Origin: Aeromonas bestiarum
GTDB taxonomy: Bacteria > Pseudomonadota > Gammaproteobacteria > Enterobacterales > Aeromonadaceae
DNA: 64,000 bases
Assembly (NCBI RefSeq): GCF_000819745.1
Contig: NZ_CDDA01000028.1
Span: 62,001 to 126,000, forward strand
Direction: 5' to 3'
Shown: positions 45,368 through 55,132 of the stretch, in pieces
How the letters are laid out: each line of letters begins with the position of its first letter
Numbering within the stretch: the stretch's first letter is position 1
Notes under the pieces: generated by a model
What the model was told of the DNA's origin: nothing
The model's input: only the letters and a program-made list of their open reading frames with translations
The model's database searches: none
Program-made: the position numbers and the translations under genes

Positions 45368-46393
45368 TCACTCCCACAAGCGGGTCGGCACCACCAGCAG
45401 CACGGTGCGCTGACCTATGGCCACATTGGCGTTGGGGAAGACCACAGCCTCCCGCGTCTTTTCTACCGTATAGCGCAGCTCCCCATCCTCGGCCAGCACG
45501 AAACCCTGGGGAAATTCGGTGAAATTGTCCACATCGCTGGCAAACAGGAAACGAAACTGCTCCGAACGCTTGTTGATCACCCGGTCGATGGCAAAGATGG
45601 TGAAGTCATCCGCCTGCCAGGGCTCTAGCACCACCTCATCCTGGGTCACCAGCTCCTGCAACGCCTGACGGGTCTCGATGAAGCGGGTCATGTCGTTTTC
45701 ACCAAACGGACGCACCTTGCCCAGCTCCACCGTGAAGGCATGGGCACCGTGGCTGTGCGAGCTGTAATAGCTGAAGGTGGTAGTGGGGCCGCTGGAGAGC
45801 AAAATGGTGCGCACCCCGCAGGCACCGAGGAACTGCACCTGCTCCTTGCAGTGCGGCCGCTCATGGGGGAAAGGGTAGACAGCAAACTTCTCGTGACGCG
45901 AACCGCGAATGGCGGTGTGCAAGTCGTAGTGATAACGGGGGCGGGCCGGATCGGCAAAAAAGCGGCTCACATACTGCTCCAGGCGCATGGCGCGAATGCG
46001 CTCCTGATTGCACAGCCCCTCCCCCTTGCTGTGGGCACCGGAGAAGAGCCGGTTCATGTTCTCCTCCACCTCCCGCAACCCCAGGTTCATGGCGGCCGGG
46101 TTGCCAAACAGGAACAGCACCCGATGACGGGCGCTGAGCTCACCGCTGAGCAGCCGGGTCAGCAGCTGGTTGCAGATCTCGATGGGGGCGGTTTCGTTAC
46201 CGTGAATGCCGCAGGAGAGCACTATGTCCTTGCCCCCCCCCGGCCTATCATCGGCCCCTTTCGCGGGTTCCAGGCAGAGCACGCCCGTATCCCACACGCT
46301 CACCCGTGAGCCACCGGGCAGGTCAAATGTGAAGGGCTCAAGCTGCCACTCATGGCGACGAGTCAGGGCCAAAAAGTCATGCTGGGGAATCAT
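45368..46393 (-). CDS. astE: Succinylglutamate desuccinylase
   Basis: Last step of the arginine succinyltransferase pathway, releasing glutamate and succinate. The 341 residues have the zinc-binding M14-like motifs CGIHGNETAPIE and YDLHTAIRGSRHE, and a late glutamate in FTVELGKV. The astCADB genes are not adjacent. ATG 46393 follows GGTGA; an in-frame GTG three codons upstream is less likely. Confidence 0.9.
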   Translation of the reverse strand: MIPQHDFLALTRRHEWQLEPFTFDLPGGSRVSVWDTGVLCLEPAKGADDRPGGGKDIVLSCGIHGNETAPIEICNQLLTRLLSGELSARHRVLFLFGNPAAMNLGLREVEENMNRLFSGAHSKGEGLCNQERIRAMRLEQYVSRFFADPARPRYHYDLHTAIRGSRHEKFAVYPFPHERPHCKEQVQFLGACGVRTILLSSGPTTTFSYYSSHSHGAHAFTVELGKVRPFGENDMTRFIETRQALQELVTQDEVVLEPWQADDFTIFAIDRVINKRSEQFRFLFASDVDNFTEFPQGFVLAEDGELRYTVEKTREAVVFPNANVAIGQRTVLLVVPTRLWE

Positions 46394-46670
46394 CCATCTC
46401 ACCCTTTTGTCAGGAACGCTATGGGCGGATTATACGCAACGCGAGAGGGCTTAAAATCAGTTTTTAAACAAATTCAAACAGTAAGGATACAAATGTGGCG
46501 ACAGTTAATGACAAGTCGGCAGGCATGGGGTGAACGAGGGAACGGCGAGAAGGGGAAATGAAGCGACAGGGACGAGAAAATATCGGGCAATCATTCAAGC
46601 GCCGGCGTCAGGCCGGTTGACACAGCAAAGTCGGGATCAGCAGAAAAACGAGGCATCCATGCCCGGCTGA

Positions 46671-46880
46671 TCAACCACGCCAGAACGGCTTGGTGGTCTC
46701 TTGATAGCGATCAGATTCGTTCAGGCCGATGTCCTTGAGCAGGTACTCGGGCAGCTCGGAGAGCTGGCGACGGCTGCGGCTGCGTTCCAGCCAGGTCAGC
46801 ACTGTCATTTTGACGCGAGCAACCAGATTCGATTGGCTGGAATGCTGGTAACCGGTCTCGGTATAAGTCATGTTGGCCAT
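46671..46880 (-). CDS. DUF1127 small protein
   Basis: 69 residues. The C-terminal motif RSRRQLSELPEYLLKDIGLN is the DUF1127 signature. Arg-rich members have been linked to RNA or small-molecule binding in other proteobacteria; the role here is unknown. AGGAG precedes ATG 46880. Confidence 0.85.
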   Translation of the reverse strand: MANMTYTETGYQHSSQSNLVARVKMTVLTWLERSRSRRQLSELPEYLLKDIGLNESDRYQETTKPFWRG

Positions 46881-47401
46881 GATGTGGCTCCTCTTGATGA
46901 TGTCTGCGCGGGGTGCGAATTTGTTGCGCAAAGCTTAGTCAGGAGGGACAACCGACTCAATTGACGAATTTTGATACAAGACATTAGTAAAACTAATGGT
47001 GAATATCGTCAATCTGTAAAACCTAACAGATTGATTTTAAACTATTAAATAATCATTTTATTCCGTCTGAAAGCCCGACAGCATATTCTCCTGCATGGCG
47101 CACCTCTAACTATGCAGTTTCTTGTCTTGGCTATGCAGTCACGGGATCTCAAGGCGAGGCTGGCAACCTGGGATTTACATCCGATTGTTAATCAAGAGAT
47201 CTTTTGTTGATCCTTATTTAACAGATAGATACAAAATAAACACACTCAGATGGCTATCGCTTTTGACCCTCGCCAGGCGCACCGCAAAGGAGACGCTTGG
47301 CGCGCTTTCGGCATGCTGGTATGGTTATTTATACAGTAGTTTAGCTACGTCTCTGCCAGCCCCTGTGGAGGGGGTGACAGGGGCGACCACAGGACACGCC
47401 G
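46881..47401. other. Gene-free 521-bp AT-rich interval before tus
   Basis: No supported ORF. It contains AT-rich sequence around 46970-47070, two copies of CTATGCAGT at 47110 and 47131 (21-bp spacing), and presumably the tus promoter near 47320-47340. No sequence matching the E. coli Ter core (GTTGTAACTA) was found here. Confidence 0.6.
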
Positions 47402-48295
47402 ATGGACACATTTACCCCGACTGCCGCCCTGCGTCAACAGATGGACGCGCTCGAAGAGGCGCTGGCCCGCCTGGCCCGACAACTGGCGCAGCTCCCCTTG
47501 CTGGAGGCCCACGTCTATCCCCTCCCCGCCGTGCCTCAGGGGCAGGAGCACGAGCCCATCGAACAGATAGAGGTGGGCTATCTGGGCGGTGAGGAGGCGC
47601 TGGCGGCCACCCTGGCGGCCTACCGGGATCACAGTGCTCGCCCCGGCTGCTCCACCAAGGCCACCCACCGCCTGCCGGGCTGGCTGCGCTTTTCTGCCGC
47701 CAGCGCCAGCCAGCTGCGCCCGCTGATCGAAGAGGTCAACACCCGCAAGCTCGCCTTCAAGGAATTGGTGCAGCAGGCTGGCGGGCGGGATGAGAAGTTC
47801 GAGCTGGTACACAGGGCCCTGCCCGGGGTGATCACCCTGCAGGTCTACCGCAAGCTGACCCTGCTGGAAGGAGAGCTGCATTCCCTCGGCTTTACCTGGG
47901 CCGACAAGCAGAGCATCAACCGCCTCAGCCGGGAGCAGGTGCTGGAGATGCTGGAGCGCAGCCGTCGCTACATTCCGGCGCTCTCCAACAACGAGGAGTG
48001 GAGCAAGATGGTGGATCAGGAGGTCTATGACCTTCGCCGCCTGCCTGCCGATGCCGAGCTCAGGATCCGGCGACCGGTCAAGACCCACCCCATGATCAAC
48101 CTGCTCTGGCAGGACAGGGAACCCCGCAAGCAGCAGCTCAAGGCGAGCCTGCCCCTGCTGCTCTGCTCGGACACCCAGCCCGCCGTCACCCACCTTGGCC
48201 ACTACCCGCCCAAGCTGCGGCAGGCGCGGCGGGATCGCAAGATCGGCGGTGAGCCCATCATAGAGCGGCTGCACCTCTACCTCTATCAGGGGTAG
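47402..48295 (+). CDS. tus: Tus, replication terminus site-binding protein
   Basis: Arrests replication forks at Ter sites. The 297 residues align by eye with E. coli Tus (309): an N-terminal coiled stretch, then RLPGWLRF, FELVHRALPGVITLQVYRKL, LGFTWADKQSINRL, AELRIRRPVKTHP and the closing RLHLYLY. All appear in the same order. Its presence suggests the window is in the terminus half of the chromosome. It is followed by a hairpin shared with the convergent SNF2 gene. Confidence 0.88.
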   Translation: MDTFTPTAALRQQMDALEEALARLARQLAQLPLLEAHVYPLPAVPQGQEHEPIEQIEVGYLGGEEALAATLAAYRDHSARPGCSTKATHRLPGWLRFSAASASQLRPLIEEVNTRKLAFKELVQQAGGRDEKFELVHRALPGVITLQVYRKLTLLEGELHSLGFTWADKQSINRLSREQVLEMLERSRRYIPALSNNEEWSKMVDQEVYDLRRLPADAELRIRRPVKTHPMINLLWQDREPRKQQLKASLPLLLCSDTQPAVTHLGHYPPKLRQARRDRKIGGEPIIERLHLYLYQG

Positions 48296-48405
48296 CTGCA
48301 AGCCGGCAGACTCCCCTTGCCCCGCCTTGGCAAGATGCCACCGCGGGCCTGGCTGAGCGGTCCGCCTCTTCGACAGGAGCTCCTGCACAGCCACAGACAT
48401 AAACA

Positions 48406-48437
48406 AAGGGGGGATCGCCTGCCGGCGATCCCCCCTT
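48406..48437. terminator. Hairpin between tus and the SNF2 gene
   Basis: Perfect 14-bp stem AAGGGGGGATCGCC / GGCGATCCCCCCTT with a 4-nt loop, between convergent genes. The stem is very stable, but only short T/A tracts flank it. Confidence 0.75.
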
Positions 48438-48456
48438 GTGCACAACCTCCGCCTGA

Positions 48457-51400
48457 TCAGCCCATCAGCAGGGCGCGCAGGCTCTCCACATCCAGCCCGC
48501 GCACTTCGGACTGGCCGCTCAGCAGGCCATCGGCCAGCGCGCGCTTCTCGTCATGCAGGGCGACTATCTTCTCCTCCACCGTCTGCTCGCACACCAGCCG
48601 ATAAACCGTCACCGGCTGGGTCTGCCCCATGCGGTGGGCCCGATCGCTCGCCTGATCCTCCACCGCCGGGTTCCACCAGGGATCCAGGTGCAGCACAGTA
48701 TCGGCCTGGGTCAGGTTGAGGCCCGTGCCCCCCGCCTTGAGGCTGATGAGGAACAGCGGCACCGGCTCGTGCCGGAAGCGCAGTATGGAGTCCTGGCGGG
48801 ACTTGGCGGAGCAGCCGCCATCCAGATAGCAGTAATCCCACTTCTTCTGTTCAATGCGCGCACGCAGCAGGCTCAGCAGATCGACGAACTGGCTGAACAC
48901 CAGCACCCGATGACCGTTGCCGATCGCCTCGTCCAGCAGGGCCATCGCCTCGTCCAGCTTGCTGCTGGTCTGGGACCACTCGGGCATCACCAGCTCGGGG
49001 GAGCAGCAGAGCCGGCGCAGCCGGGTCAAACCGCTCAGCACGTGCATCAGGGCGCGGCCATCGGCACTTTGCACCTGCTGCACCACCTCGCGCCGGGTGG
49101 CCTCATACAGCTGGCGCTCCTCGGGGGAGAGGCTGATGTGATGAATGATCTCTGTCTTGTCCGGCAGCTCGGTCAGCACCTGCTGCTTGAGACGGCGCAG
49201 GATGAAGGGGCTGATCACCGCCCGCAGCAGCGCCATGTGCTGGGGATCCTTCACCGCCTTGCCGAAGCGGCGCTTGAACTCGCCCAGGCTGCCGAGCAGA
49301 CCCGGGTTGATAAAGGTAAACAGGCTCCACAGCTCCCCAAGGTGGTTCTCGATGGGGGTGCCGGAGAGGGCGAGGCGAAAATCGCCCTCAAGCTGGAACA
49401 GCAGCTTGGCACGCTGGGTGCCGGCATTCTTGATCTGCTGCGCCTCGTCCAGCACCATGCTCGACCAGCGGCGAGACTTGAGCGCCTCCGCCAGGCTGCC
49501 GAGCATGCCGTAGTTGATCAGGATCACCTGGCCGGCCCTGGCATCGCGGATCACCCCTTCCCGCTCGGAGGGGTTTTCGAACACCACCACCTCGAGTTCG
49601 GGGGCGAAGCGCGCCACCTCTTCCTGCCAGTTGGTGACCACTGACTTTGGCACCACCACCAGCGCCGGGCCCAGATGCTGGCGCATGCGCAGCACTATGA
49701 GCGCCTGCAGGGTCTTGCCCAGACCCATGTCATCGGCCAGACAGGCGCCAAAGCCATGATGGGCCAGGGTCGCCAGCCAGCGCACCCCGTCCTTCTGATA
49801 GTCCCGCAGCGGGGTCAGCAGCTCGGCCGGACACTCCACCTCCTGCTGCCACTCCTGTTGCAGGGAGTGCCAGGCGTCATCCCCCTCAGTGGTGATGACG
49901 GAAAGCAGGCGGGTGAGCGGATAGGCCAGCTTGTTGTTGATGCGTTGCTCTTCATCCAGCATGGCGCCCAGCATGGTGAGCCGCTCCACCAGCTTGTCGC
50001 TCAGCATCAGGCTGGTTTTTTCATCGAGCTGGACGGTGCGCTGGCCCGGCGTCATCTGGCGCAGGATGAGACGCAGGTCGAGGATCTGGTGCTCATCGAG
50101 GGCCAGTGCCCCCTCCACCTGGAACCAGTCTTGGCGCCGCTCGATGCGCAGGCTCAGGGCCGCTTCATCCAGACTCTTGAGGCGGGCGCTGTCCTGGTGC
50201 CAGTGAATGACCACGCCGGCATCCACCAGTTCGGGCAGGGCGTTGACCAGTGCCAGCGCCTGCTCCCCCTGAAGTAGCCACTCACTGCCGGGCAGGCCGA
50301 TGGGCAGCGAATTGCGCAGCTGCTGGGCCTGTATCTTCTCGGCGGCCAGGTCCCGCTGCCAGTAGTGATAATCCTTGATCCCCTGCCGCACTATGGCCTC
50401 CCCCTTGCCAAGGGGCAGTGGCGGCAACTCGCCCTGACGGGTCACCAGCCTGACCGCCAGCTGGCCATCCTGCCAATCCAGCTGGACCGAGGGAACGCCG
50501 GGCCAGGGTGCCAGCTCGGCATTGCCTGTCAGGCCGGCCACCTGGCTGTGCCAGGGCAGGCCCGGGATGGCATCCAGGGTACGCTGCAATTCGCTTAAGC
50601 CCTCGGCCGACAAGGGGGGAATGGATTCCAGCGCGGGCAGGCGATCGAGCAGCGCCTGGGGGGTGAGGATGAGCTGCCACAAATCCTGTGCCAGCGGCAG
50701 TATGTGGGCCCCGCGCGCGGCGGCGGCCGGACTCAGTACCGCGCCCATGCCCTGCTCCAGGGTGACAATCTGCAACAGGGGCGCACTGATGGCCAGTTGC
50801 AGCTTTTGTCCCTTGGCATTGAACAGGCGCGGATGGTTGGCCAGCGGTGCCCAGGCCTCTCGCGGCAAGTGGCCCATAACCCGGGGCAGGGTGCGCACCA
50901 GCGCCCAGTCTTCTTCGTCGAGCAGGGCGGCATACTGGGTGGAGAGCAGCGCGGGATCGACCCGGCGACCGGCGGTCCACTCCCCCTTGGTGCTCTGCTT
51001 CTGGATCTTGCACTCCAGCTCGGGCCCTTCGGCATGCAGCAGCCACACCAGCCGCTCCTGTGCCTTGCGCACGCCGCTGGAGCGGCCCAGCCCCTGCAGC
51101 CAGTTGAGCCAGCTGGCCGAGGCGGGCGTCTTGTCCTCCCCGTCCTGCTCGTCCGTCTCTTCCTCCTCGTTGGCGGCGCGCAGCTGTTGCAGCGGTGCAC
51201 GCTGCGCCCCCTGCCCCAGCAGGAGCCGCAGCAGATCCTGACAGAAGGCCATCAGCCTGTGATGGGGGTCGGCCTCCAGCACGTGGGAGAGATCCCACTT
51301 GTGCAGTATGGCAACCTGGGGGCTCTGCTCACCATGTCGGGCAAGGGCGCAGAGATCGAGCCAGAGATAACCCCAGTGCAACTCCTCCAGCGGCAGTTGC

Positions 51401-52299
51401 AGGGTATCGAACAACCCGACCGCCTGGCCGTGGCGATCTCCGGCCCACTGGCCCAGCAGATCCGCCAGCAGTGGAAACTGGTTGCCCAGGCTGCGCTGCC
51501 ACTTCTTGCGCTGCTCGCTGGCAATGACGGGGTCGGCTTGTTGCAGCCAGCCGAGCCAGAGCAGACCGCCGAACATCAGCGGCCACTGACCCTGGCCGCC
51601 TTGCGCCTGCCACTGCCCGAGGGCACCGAGCAACCGCTCGGCAAGGGGTTGTTCCGCCCCCTGCTCCGCCAGCTGCTGCAAGGCGGGCCAGTGAGTGGTT
51701 ACCTCGCCTGCCAGGTCGCCACAGAGCCATTGCCACTCGGATGCGGCCCCCTCGCCCATGCGGGTCAGCTCGGGGGCACAGGCGCTGGCGACCGATGCCA
51801 GCGGCCACCGCTCACCCGGTTCTGCATCGAGCAGGGTTTGCAGGGCGAAGTGCATCAGCATCAGTTGTTGCCATTGCGGGCTGGACCCCGGCAGCAGGCG
51901 ATGGGCCTCGGGCACGTCGAGCAGGCTCAGCAGATCGGCCGCGAGGTAGTAAGTCGGCACCTGACCCGCCTCCCCAAGGCAGAGCTCGCGCACCAGGGCC
52001 TGGGCCATCTCCTGGCCGGTCACCGAGGGCACCCGTGCCCAGTTCGGCATGGGGCAGGCTCCCGAGCGCACCGCCAGGATCAGCGCCAGGGTTCCCTCTG
52101 CCGTCAGACTCCACTGCTGCTCCCCGCGCAGCCGCACCAGCCCCTGCAACTGCAACTGGCTCAGCTTGTCGATCAAGGCCCGCCCGAGCGGCTGCTGTGC
52201 TTGCAGTTGTTCTTGCAAATAGCGGGTACTGGCGGTGCGCTGCAACTGCAGCTCACTGAGCAGGGCATAACAATCGGAAGAGAGGGTGAACGCAGACAT
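48457..52299 (-). CDS. Large SNF2-family helicase-like ATPase
   Basis: 1280 residues. The C-terminal 450 hold the SNF2 core: DDMGLGKT (about 855), LDEAQQIKN (about 950; DEAQ box), SGTPIENHLGELWSLF, FSQFVDLLSLLRAR, then SLKAGGTGLNLTQAD and DRAHRMGQTQPV. The first 800 residues are Leu/Gln/Trp-rich with no recognised domain. It could remodel protein-DNA complexes as RapA/HepA does, but it is not RapA. It stands alone between tus and yceH. Confidence 0.88.
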   Translation of the reverse strand: MSAFTLSSDCYALLSELQLQRTASTRYLQEQLQAQQPLGRALIDKLSQLQLQGLVRLRGEQQWSLTAEGTLALILAVRSGACPMPNWARVPSVTGQEMAQALVRELCLGEAGQVPTYYLAADLLSLLDVPEAHRLLPGSSPQWQQLMLMHFALQTLLDAEPGERWPLASVASACAPELTRMGEGAASEWQWLCGDLAGEVTTHWPALQQLAEQGAEQPLAERLLGALGQWQAQGGQGQWPLMFGGLLWLGWLQQADPVIASEQRKKWQRSLGNQFPLLADLLGQWAGDRHGQAVGLFDTLQLPLEELHWGYLWLDLCALARHGEQSPQVAILHKWDLSHVLEADPHHRLMAFCQDLLRLLLGQGAQRAPLQQLRAANEEEETDEQDGEDKTPASASWLNWLQGLGRSSGVRKAQERLVWLLHAEGPELECKIQKQSTKGEWTAGRRVDPALLSTQYAALLDEEDWALVRTLPRVMGHLPREAWAPLANHPRLFNAKGQKLQLAISAPLLQIVTLEQGMGAVLSPAAAARGAHILPLAQDLWQLILTPQALLDRLPALESIPPLSAEGLSELQRTLDAIPGLPWHSQVAGLTGNAELAPWPGVPSVQLDWQDGQLAVRLVTRQGELPPLPLGKGEAIVRQGIKDYHYWQRDLAAEKIQAQQLRNSLPIGLPGSEWLLQGEQALALVNALPELVDAGVVIHWHQDSARLKSLDEAALSLRIERRQDWFQVEGALALDEHQILDLRLILRQMTPGQRTVQLDEKTSLMLSDKLVERLTMLGAMLDEEQRINNKLAYPLTRLLSVITTEGDDAWHSLQQEWQQEVECPAELLTPLRDYQKDGVRWLATLAHHGFGACLADDMGLGKTLQALIVLRMRQHLGPALVVVPKSVVTNWQEEVARFAPELEVVVFENPSEREGVIRDARAGQVILINYGMLGSLAEALKSRRWSSMVLDEAQQIKNAGTQRAKLLFQLEGDFRLALSGTPIENHLGELWSLFTFINPGLLGSLGEFKRRFGKAVKDPQHMALLRAVISPFILRRLKQQVLTELPDKTEIIHHISLSPEERQLYEATRREVVQQVQSADGRALMHVLSGLTRLRRLCCSPELVMPEWSQTSSKLDEAMALLDEAIGNGHRVLVFSQFVDLLSLLRARIEQKKWDYCYLDGGCSAKSRQDSILRFRHEPVPLFLISLKAGGTGLNLTQADTVLHLDPWWNPAVEDQASDRAHRMGQTQPVTVYRLVCEQTVEEKIVALHDEKRALADGLLSGQSEVRGLDVESLRALLMG

Positions 52300-52467
52300 C
52301 AAGACTCACGGGCAGGTGCAAAAGCGGAATTTTAACGGGAAAGCGGCGGCGGCTCGACCCTTAACCGTGAAATAACCCAAAAAAAAGCCGACTGGCTCAT
52401 AGAACACCGCGAGCAGGGCTGAGCGCCGAGGGATGGCAAGAGGCTGCAACCTCGGCGAAATGACAAT

Positions 52468-52493
52468 AAAAAAGGCGCCGCAGCGCCTCTTTG
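52468..52493 (-). terminator. Terminator of yceH
   Basis: Stem AAAGGCGC / GCGCCTCTTT-type with a 4-nt loop and a run of T residues on the minus strand, about 20 nt past the yceH stop. Confidence 0.85.
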
Positions 52494-52513
52494 GGGGTAA
52501 ACGTGCCGACGTG

Positions 52514-53167
52514 TCAGCCTTCCAGCTGCGCCAGACGGGCTTCCAGAGCCTGCAACTGTGACTTGAGGGTTTCGACCTCTTCCTCCAGCGCGCTCAACCT
52601 GTCCGCCGCCGGGGATGCATAGCTGCTGGCTGGGGATGCCTCGGCCAGCGCCTGCAGATCCACCTCGCCGCTGAACAGATGGGCATAGCGGGATTCACGC
52701 TTGCCCGGTTCACGGGGCAACTTGACCACATAGGGCCCCTGCTCAATCAGGGCGGCCAGCGCCGTATCCACCTGAGTGACATCATCGAAGCTGCACAGGC
52801 GGTTGGTACGGGAGCGCAGTTCGCCCGGTGTCTGCGGGCCGCGCAACAGCAGCTCGCAGACGATGCCGAGCTCCTGCTCGCTGAACTTGAGGGTGCCGAA
52901 CTCGGTATTGCAGAAACGGTGCTGGTAACGGGGCACCCGGGCGTTGAAACCGGCGGTGTTGACCACCAGACGCTTGCGGATCAGTTCATCCACTACGGCG
53001 CGGATATCCAGCTCGGAGAGATCCAGTACCGGCTCGCGGTTGCTTTTCTGGTTGCAGGCATTGACCAGGGCATTGAGGGAGAGGGGGTATTGATCCGGCG
53101 TGCAGATCTCTTTCTCGATCAGAGCGCCGATCACTCGGGCCTCCAATGGGCCTAGCACTAACTCCAT
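52514..53167 (-). CDS. yceH: YceH (DUF480) winged-helix protein
   Basis: 217 residues with two winged-helix units: [20 protein letters not shown] and the following NQKSNREPV segment, then [20 protein letters not shown] in the second. A C-terminal coiled coil (about 188-217) ends the protein. Conserved in gammaproteobacteria; function unknown. Confidence 0.9.
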   Translation of the reverse strand: MELVLGPLEARVIGALIEKEICTPDQYPLSLNALVNACNQKSNREPVLDLSELDIRAVVDELIRKRLVVNTAGFNARVPRYQHRFCNTEFGTLKFSEQELGIVCELLLRGPQTPGELRSRTNRLCSFDDVTQVDTALAALIEQGPYVVKLPREPGKRESRYAHLFSGEVDLQALAEASPASSYASPAADRLSALEEEVETLKSQLQALEARLAQLEG

Positions 53168-53320
53168 TTCATACTCCCTTTCTAAAACAAGACGTTGAGG
53201 CCACTATCTTAGCCATGGCGCCTCTGCCGTCCAGCAGAGGCAACCATTTTTGCGAAGCCGTGAGGCGGTTGATGAAACATCGCACAACCTGGCCGCCCCG
53301 CGTGGCGCCGACAGCCAACA

Positions 53321-55039
53321 TCAGGAGGAGGGCTTGCGCTCAAGCGCCGTGGCCACTGAGGTGGCGGCCGAGCCGGTCAGCAAGGGATCACCCGGATAGA
53401 GCATCAGGGCCTGCGCTCGCAGCGCCCTTGCCTCCTCCTGCCGCCCCAGCGCGCCGAGCGCGAGCACCATGTTCGCGTAGATATTGGATCTGGGGGTGTG
53501 GCGCACAAAGGCCTGGCCCCAGTCGAGATAGGCTTCAAGCTCCGCCTTGTTGTCGGCCTGCAAGCCCACCATGAGTCGCACCGAGTTCACGTCAAACTCC
53601 ACACGGGTCAACCAGGCCATGGGATTGACGATGTCGAGCAACAGGGTCGGCTCCTTGTAGCCGCTACGCTCATACTTGGTCACCACCCAGGCGGTATGAA
53701 TGGCGGTGAGCATGAAGGGCACGACCAGCAGAGGAATGGTGATGGCCACGAAGCGCAACAACAGCCAGGGACGATAGACATATTCGCGCCAGCTGGCACT
53801 GCCCGAGGCCTGCAGCCCCTCCTCCACCTCCGCATCCAGCACATGGATCAGCAGCAGCAGGGCCCACCAGAGGACGATGGCATGATAGAGCGGATACTCG
53901 GTCTGGGTGTGCAGCAGTATGGGGGTCACCAGCGCCAGCAGCGCCGCCCCCTTGACCCAACCCGCCCTGGCAAGCCGCCACAACAGAGCACCGCCCATCA
54001 GCGCCATGCCGATCATGGGGGCCAGCCCGCCCTCCACCGCCCAGTAGAGAAACTCGTTGTGGGGGTGATCGAGGTTGTATTCAATCTGCACCATGGCCGG
54101 GTTCAGCGCCTTGTCAGCCATGTAGTGATGCAGGAAGGTGGTCTCAAAGCTGCCGTAGCCCCAGCCGACCCAGGGAGATTGTGCAATCAGCTTGGCGGCG
54201 TAGGGCCAGTAGATGGAACGCATACCGCCGGACTGATAGGCCTCGAGCCCGCGTTTGACGCCGCTGATCCCGTATTGAGATATCAACCCCAAGGCGATGC
54301 CCAATCCAACCAGCCCCAGAACCCTGTGCAGTTGCTGCTGGCGATAAAGTTGTGGTACGAGTAGCAGCAGGGCCAGCAAGCCACCCAGTTGCCCCACCCG
54401 GGATTGCAACCCCACCAACAACAGGCTGGCCGCCAGGATCACCCCATAACGCAGCCCTCTGAGCCAGACATTGGCATTGCCGCGCAGCTCCAGCCAGGTG
54501 GCCAGCGCAAGCCCGGTCGCCATGAAGGTTGCCATCACATTGGGCTGCTGAAAGATGCCGTAGGGGCGATTGACCCGAGTGTCATAACCGAGCCAGTTGC
54601 CGGGGGTCAGCAGGTAGTACTGCACCAAGCCAAGCAGCGCCTCTATGGCCACAGCCCCCAACAGCAAATAGAGCAGCTTGTCACGGGCCTGACGAGCCAA
54701 CTGCCATTGGTACAGACAAAACAGAAACAGCAGACCGGCAAACAGCCCCAACAGCCGGGGAATGGCATAGTCTTTGAATTCGAAACCTGGATAGGCCATG
54801 GGCAGCAACAGCAAGCATCCACCAAACCATAGCCAGGCCTGCAATGGCGAGAACACCAGCCGCTGCTGCAGCGTCACCTGCCACGACCCCAGACCTATGA
54901 CGAGGCTGGCAAAGATCCAGCCCCAGGCATTGAACGGCAGATAGAGCCCGGCCCCGCCGGGGTTGTGCATGAAAAAGTGCATGCCCAGCAACCAATAAAG
55001 CACGCTGACCACACCAAAGATCCTTGTTGTCACCCTCAT
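53321..55039 (-). CDS. Wzy_C-family O-antigen ligase / PglL-type O-oligosaccharyltransferase
   Basis: 572 residues with about a dozen membrane helices. The large periplasmic loop contains LDHPHNEFLYWAVEGG, the motif shared by WaaL and PglL enzymes, then a C-terminal soluble part with TPR-like helices (about 480-570). PglL transfers lipid-linked glycans to proteins; WaaL transfers to lipid A-core. Length and the tail lean to PglL, but the O-antigen context allows either. ATG 55039 is chosen as the first Met before the first helix. Confidence 0.78.
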   Translation of the reverse strand: MRVTTRIFGVVSVLYWLLGMHFFMHNPGGAGLYLPFNAWGWIFASLVIGLGSWQVTLQQRLVFSPLQAWLWFGGCLLLLPMAYPGFEFKDYAIPRLLGLFAGLLFLFCLYQWQLARQARDKLLYLLLGAVAIEALLGLVQYYLLTPGNWLGYDTRVNRPYGIFQQPNVMATFMATGLALATWLELRGNANVWLRGLRYGVILAASLLLVGLQSRVGQLGGLLALLLLVPQLYRQQQLHRVLGLVGLGIALGLISQYGISGVKRGLEAYQSGGMRSIYWPYAAKLIAQSPWVGWGYGSFETTFLHHYMADKALNPAMVQIEYNLDHPHNEFLYWAVEGGLAPMIGMALMGGALLWRLARAGWVKGAALLALVTPILLHTQTEYPLYHAIVLWWALLLLIHVLDAEVEEGLQASGSASWREYVYRPWLLLRFVAITIPLLVVPFMLTAIHTAWVVTKYERSGYKEPTLLLDIVNPMAWLTRVEFDVNSVRLMVGLQADNKAELEAYLDWGQAFVRHTPRSNIYANMVLALGALGRQEEARALRAQALMLYPGDPLLTGSAATSVATALERKPSS

Positions 55040-55086
55040 CAGCCCTGACCCCTTGTTTTCATGCTCTTGAACACAATCACCAACCC

Positions 55087-55113
55087 CAAAAAAGAAAGGG
55101 GGCAAAGCCCCCC
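55087..55113 (-). terminator. Terminator after wzz
   Basis: Stem GGGGGC / GCCCCC with a 3-nt loop and a T-rich tract on the minus strand, 20 nt past the wzz stop. It marks the end of the O-antigen transcription unit ahead of the ligase gene. Confidence 0.85.
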
Positions 55114-55132
55114 ATTACTTACTTGGTAAACA

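Noticed and set aside
50704-52335. 543-codon open frame opposite the SNF2 gene
   Set aside because: Low-complexity Gln/Leu/Gly translation mirrors codon bias of the real gene.
52382-52402. Short stem with T-run upstream of the SNF2 gene
   Set aside because: Only a 4-bp stem; too weak to call a terminator next to the better yceH terminator.
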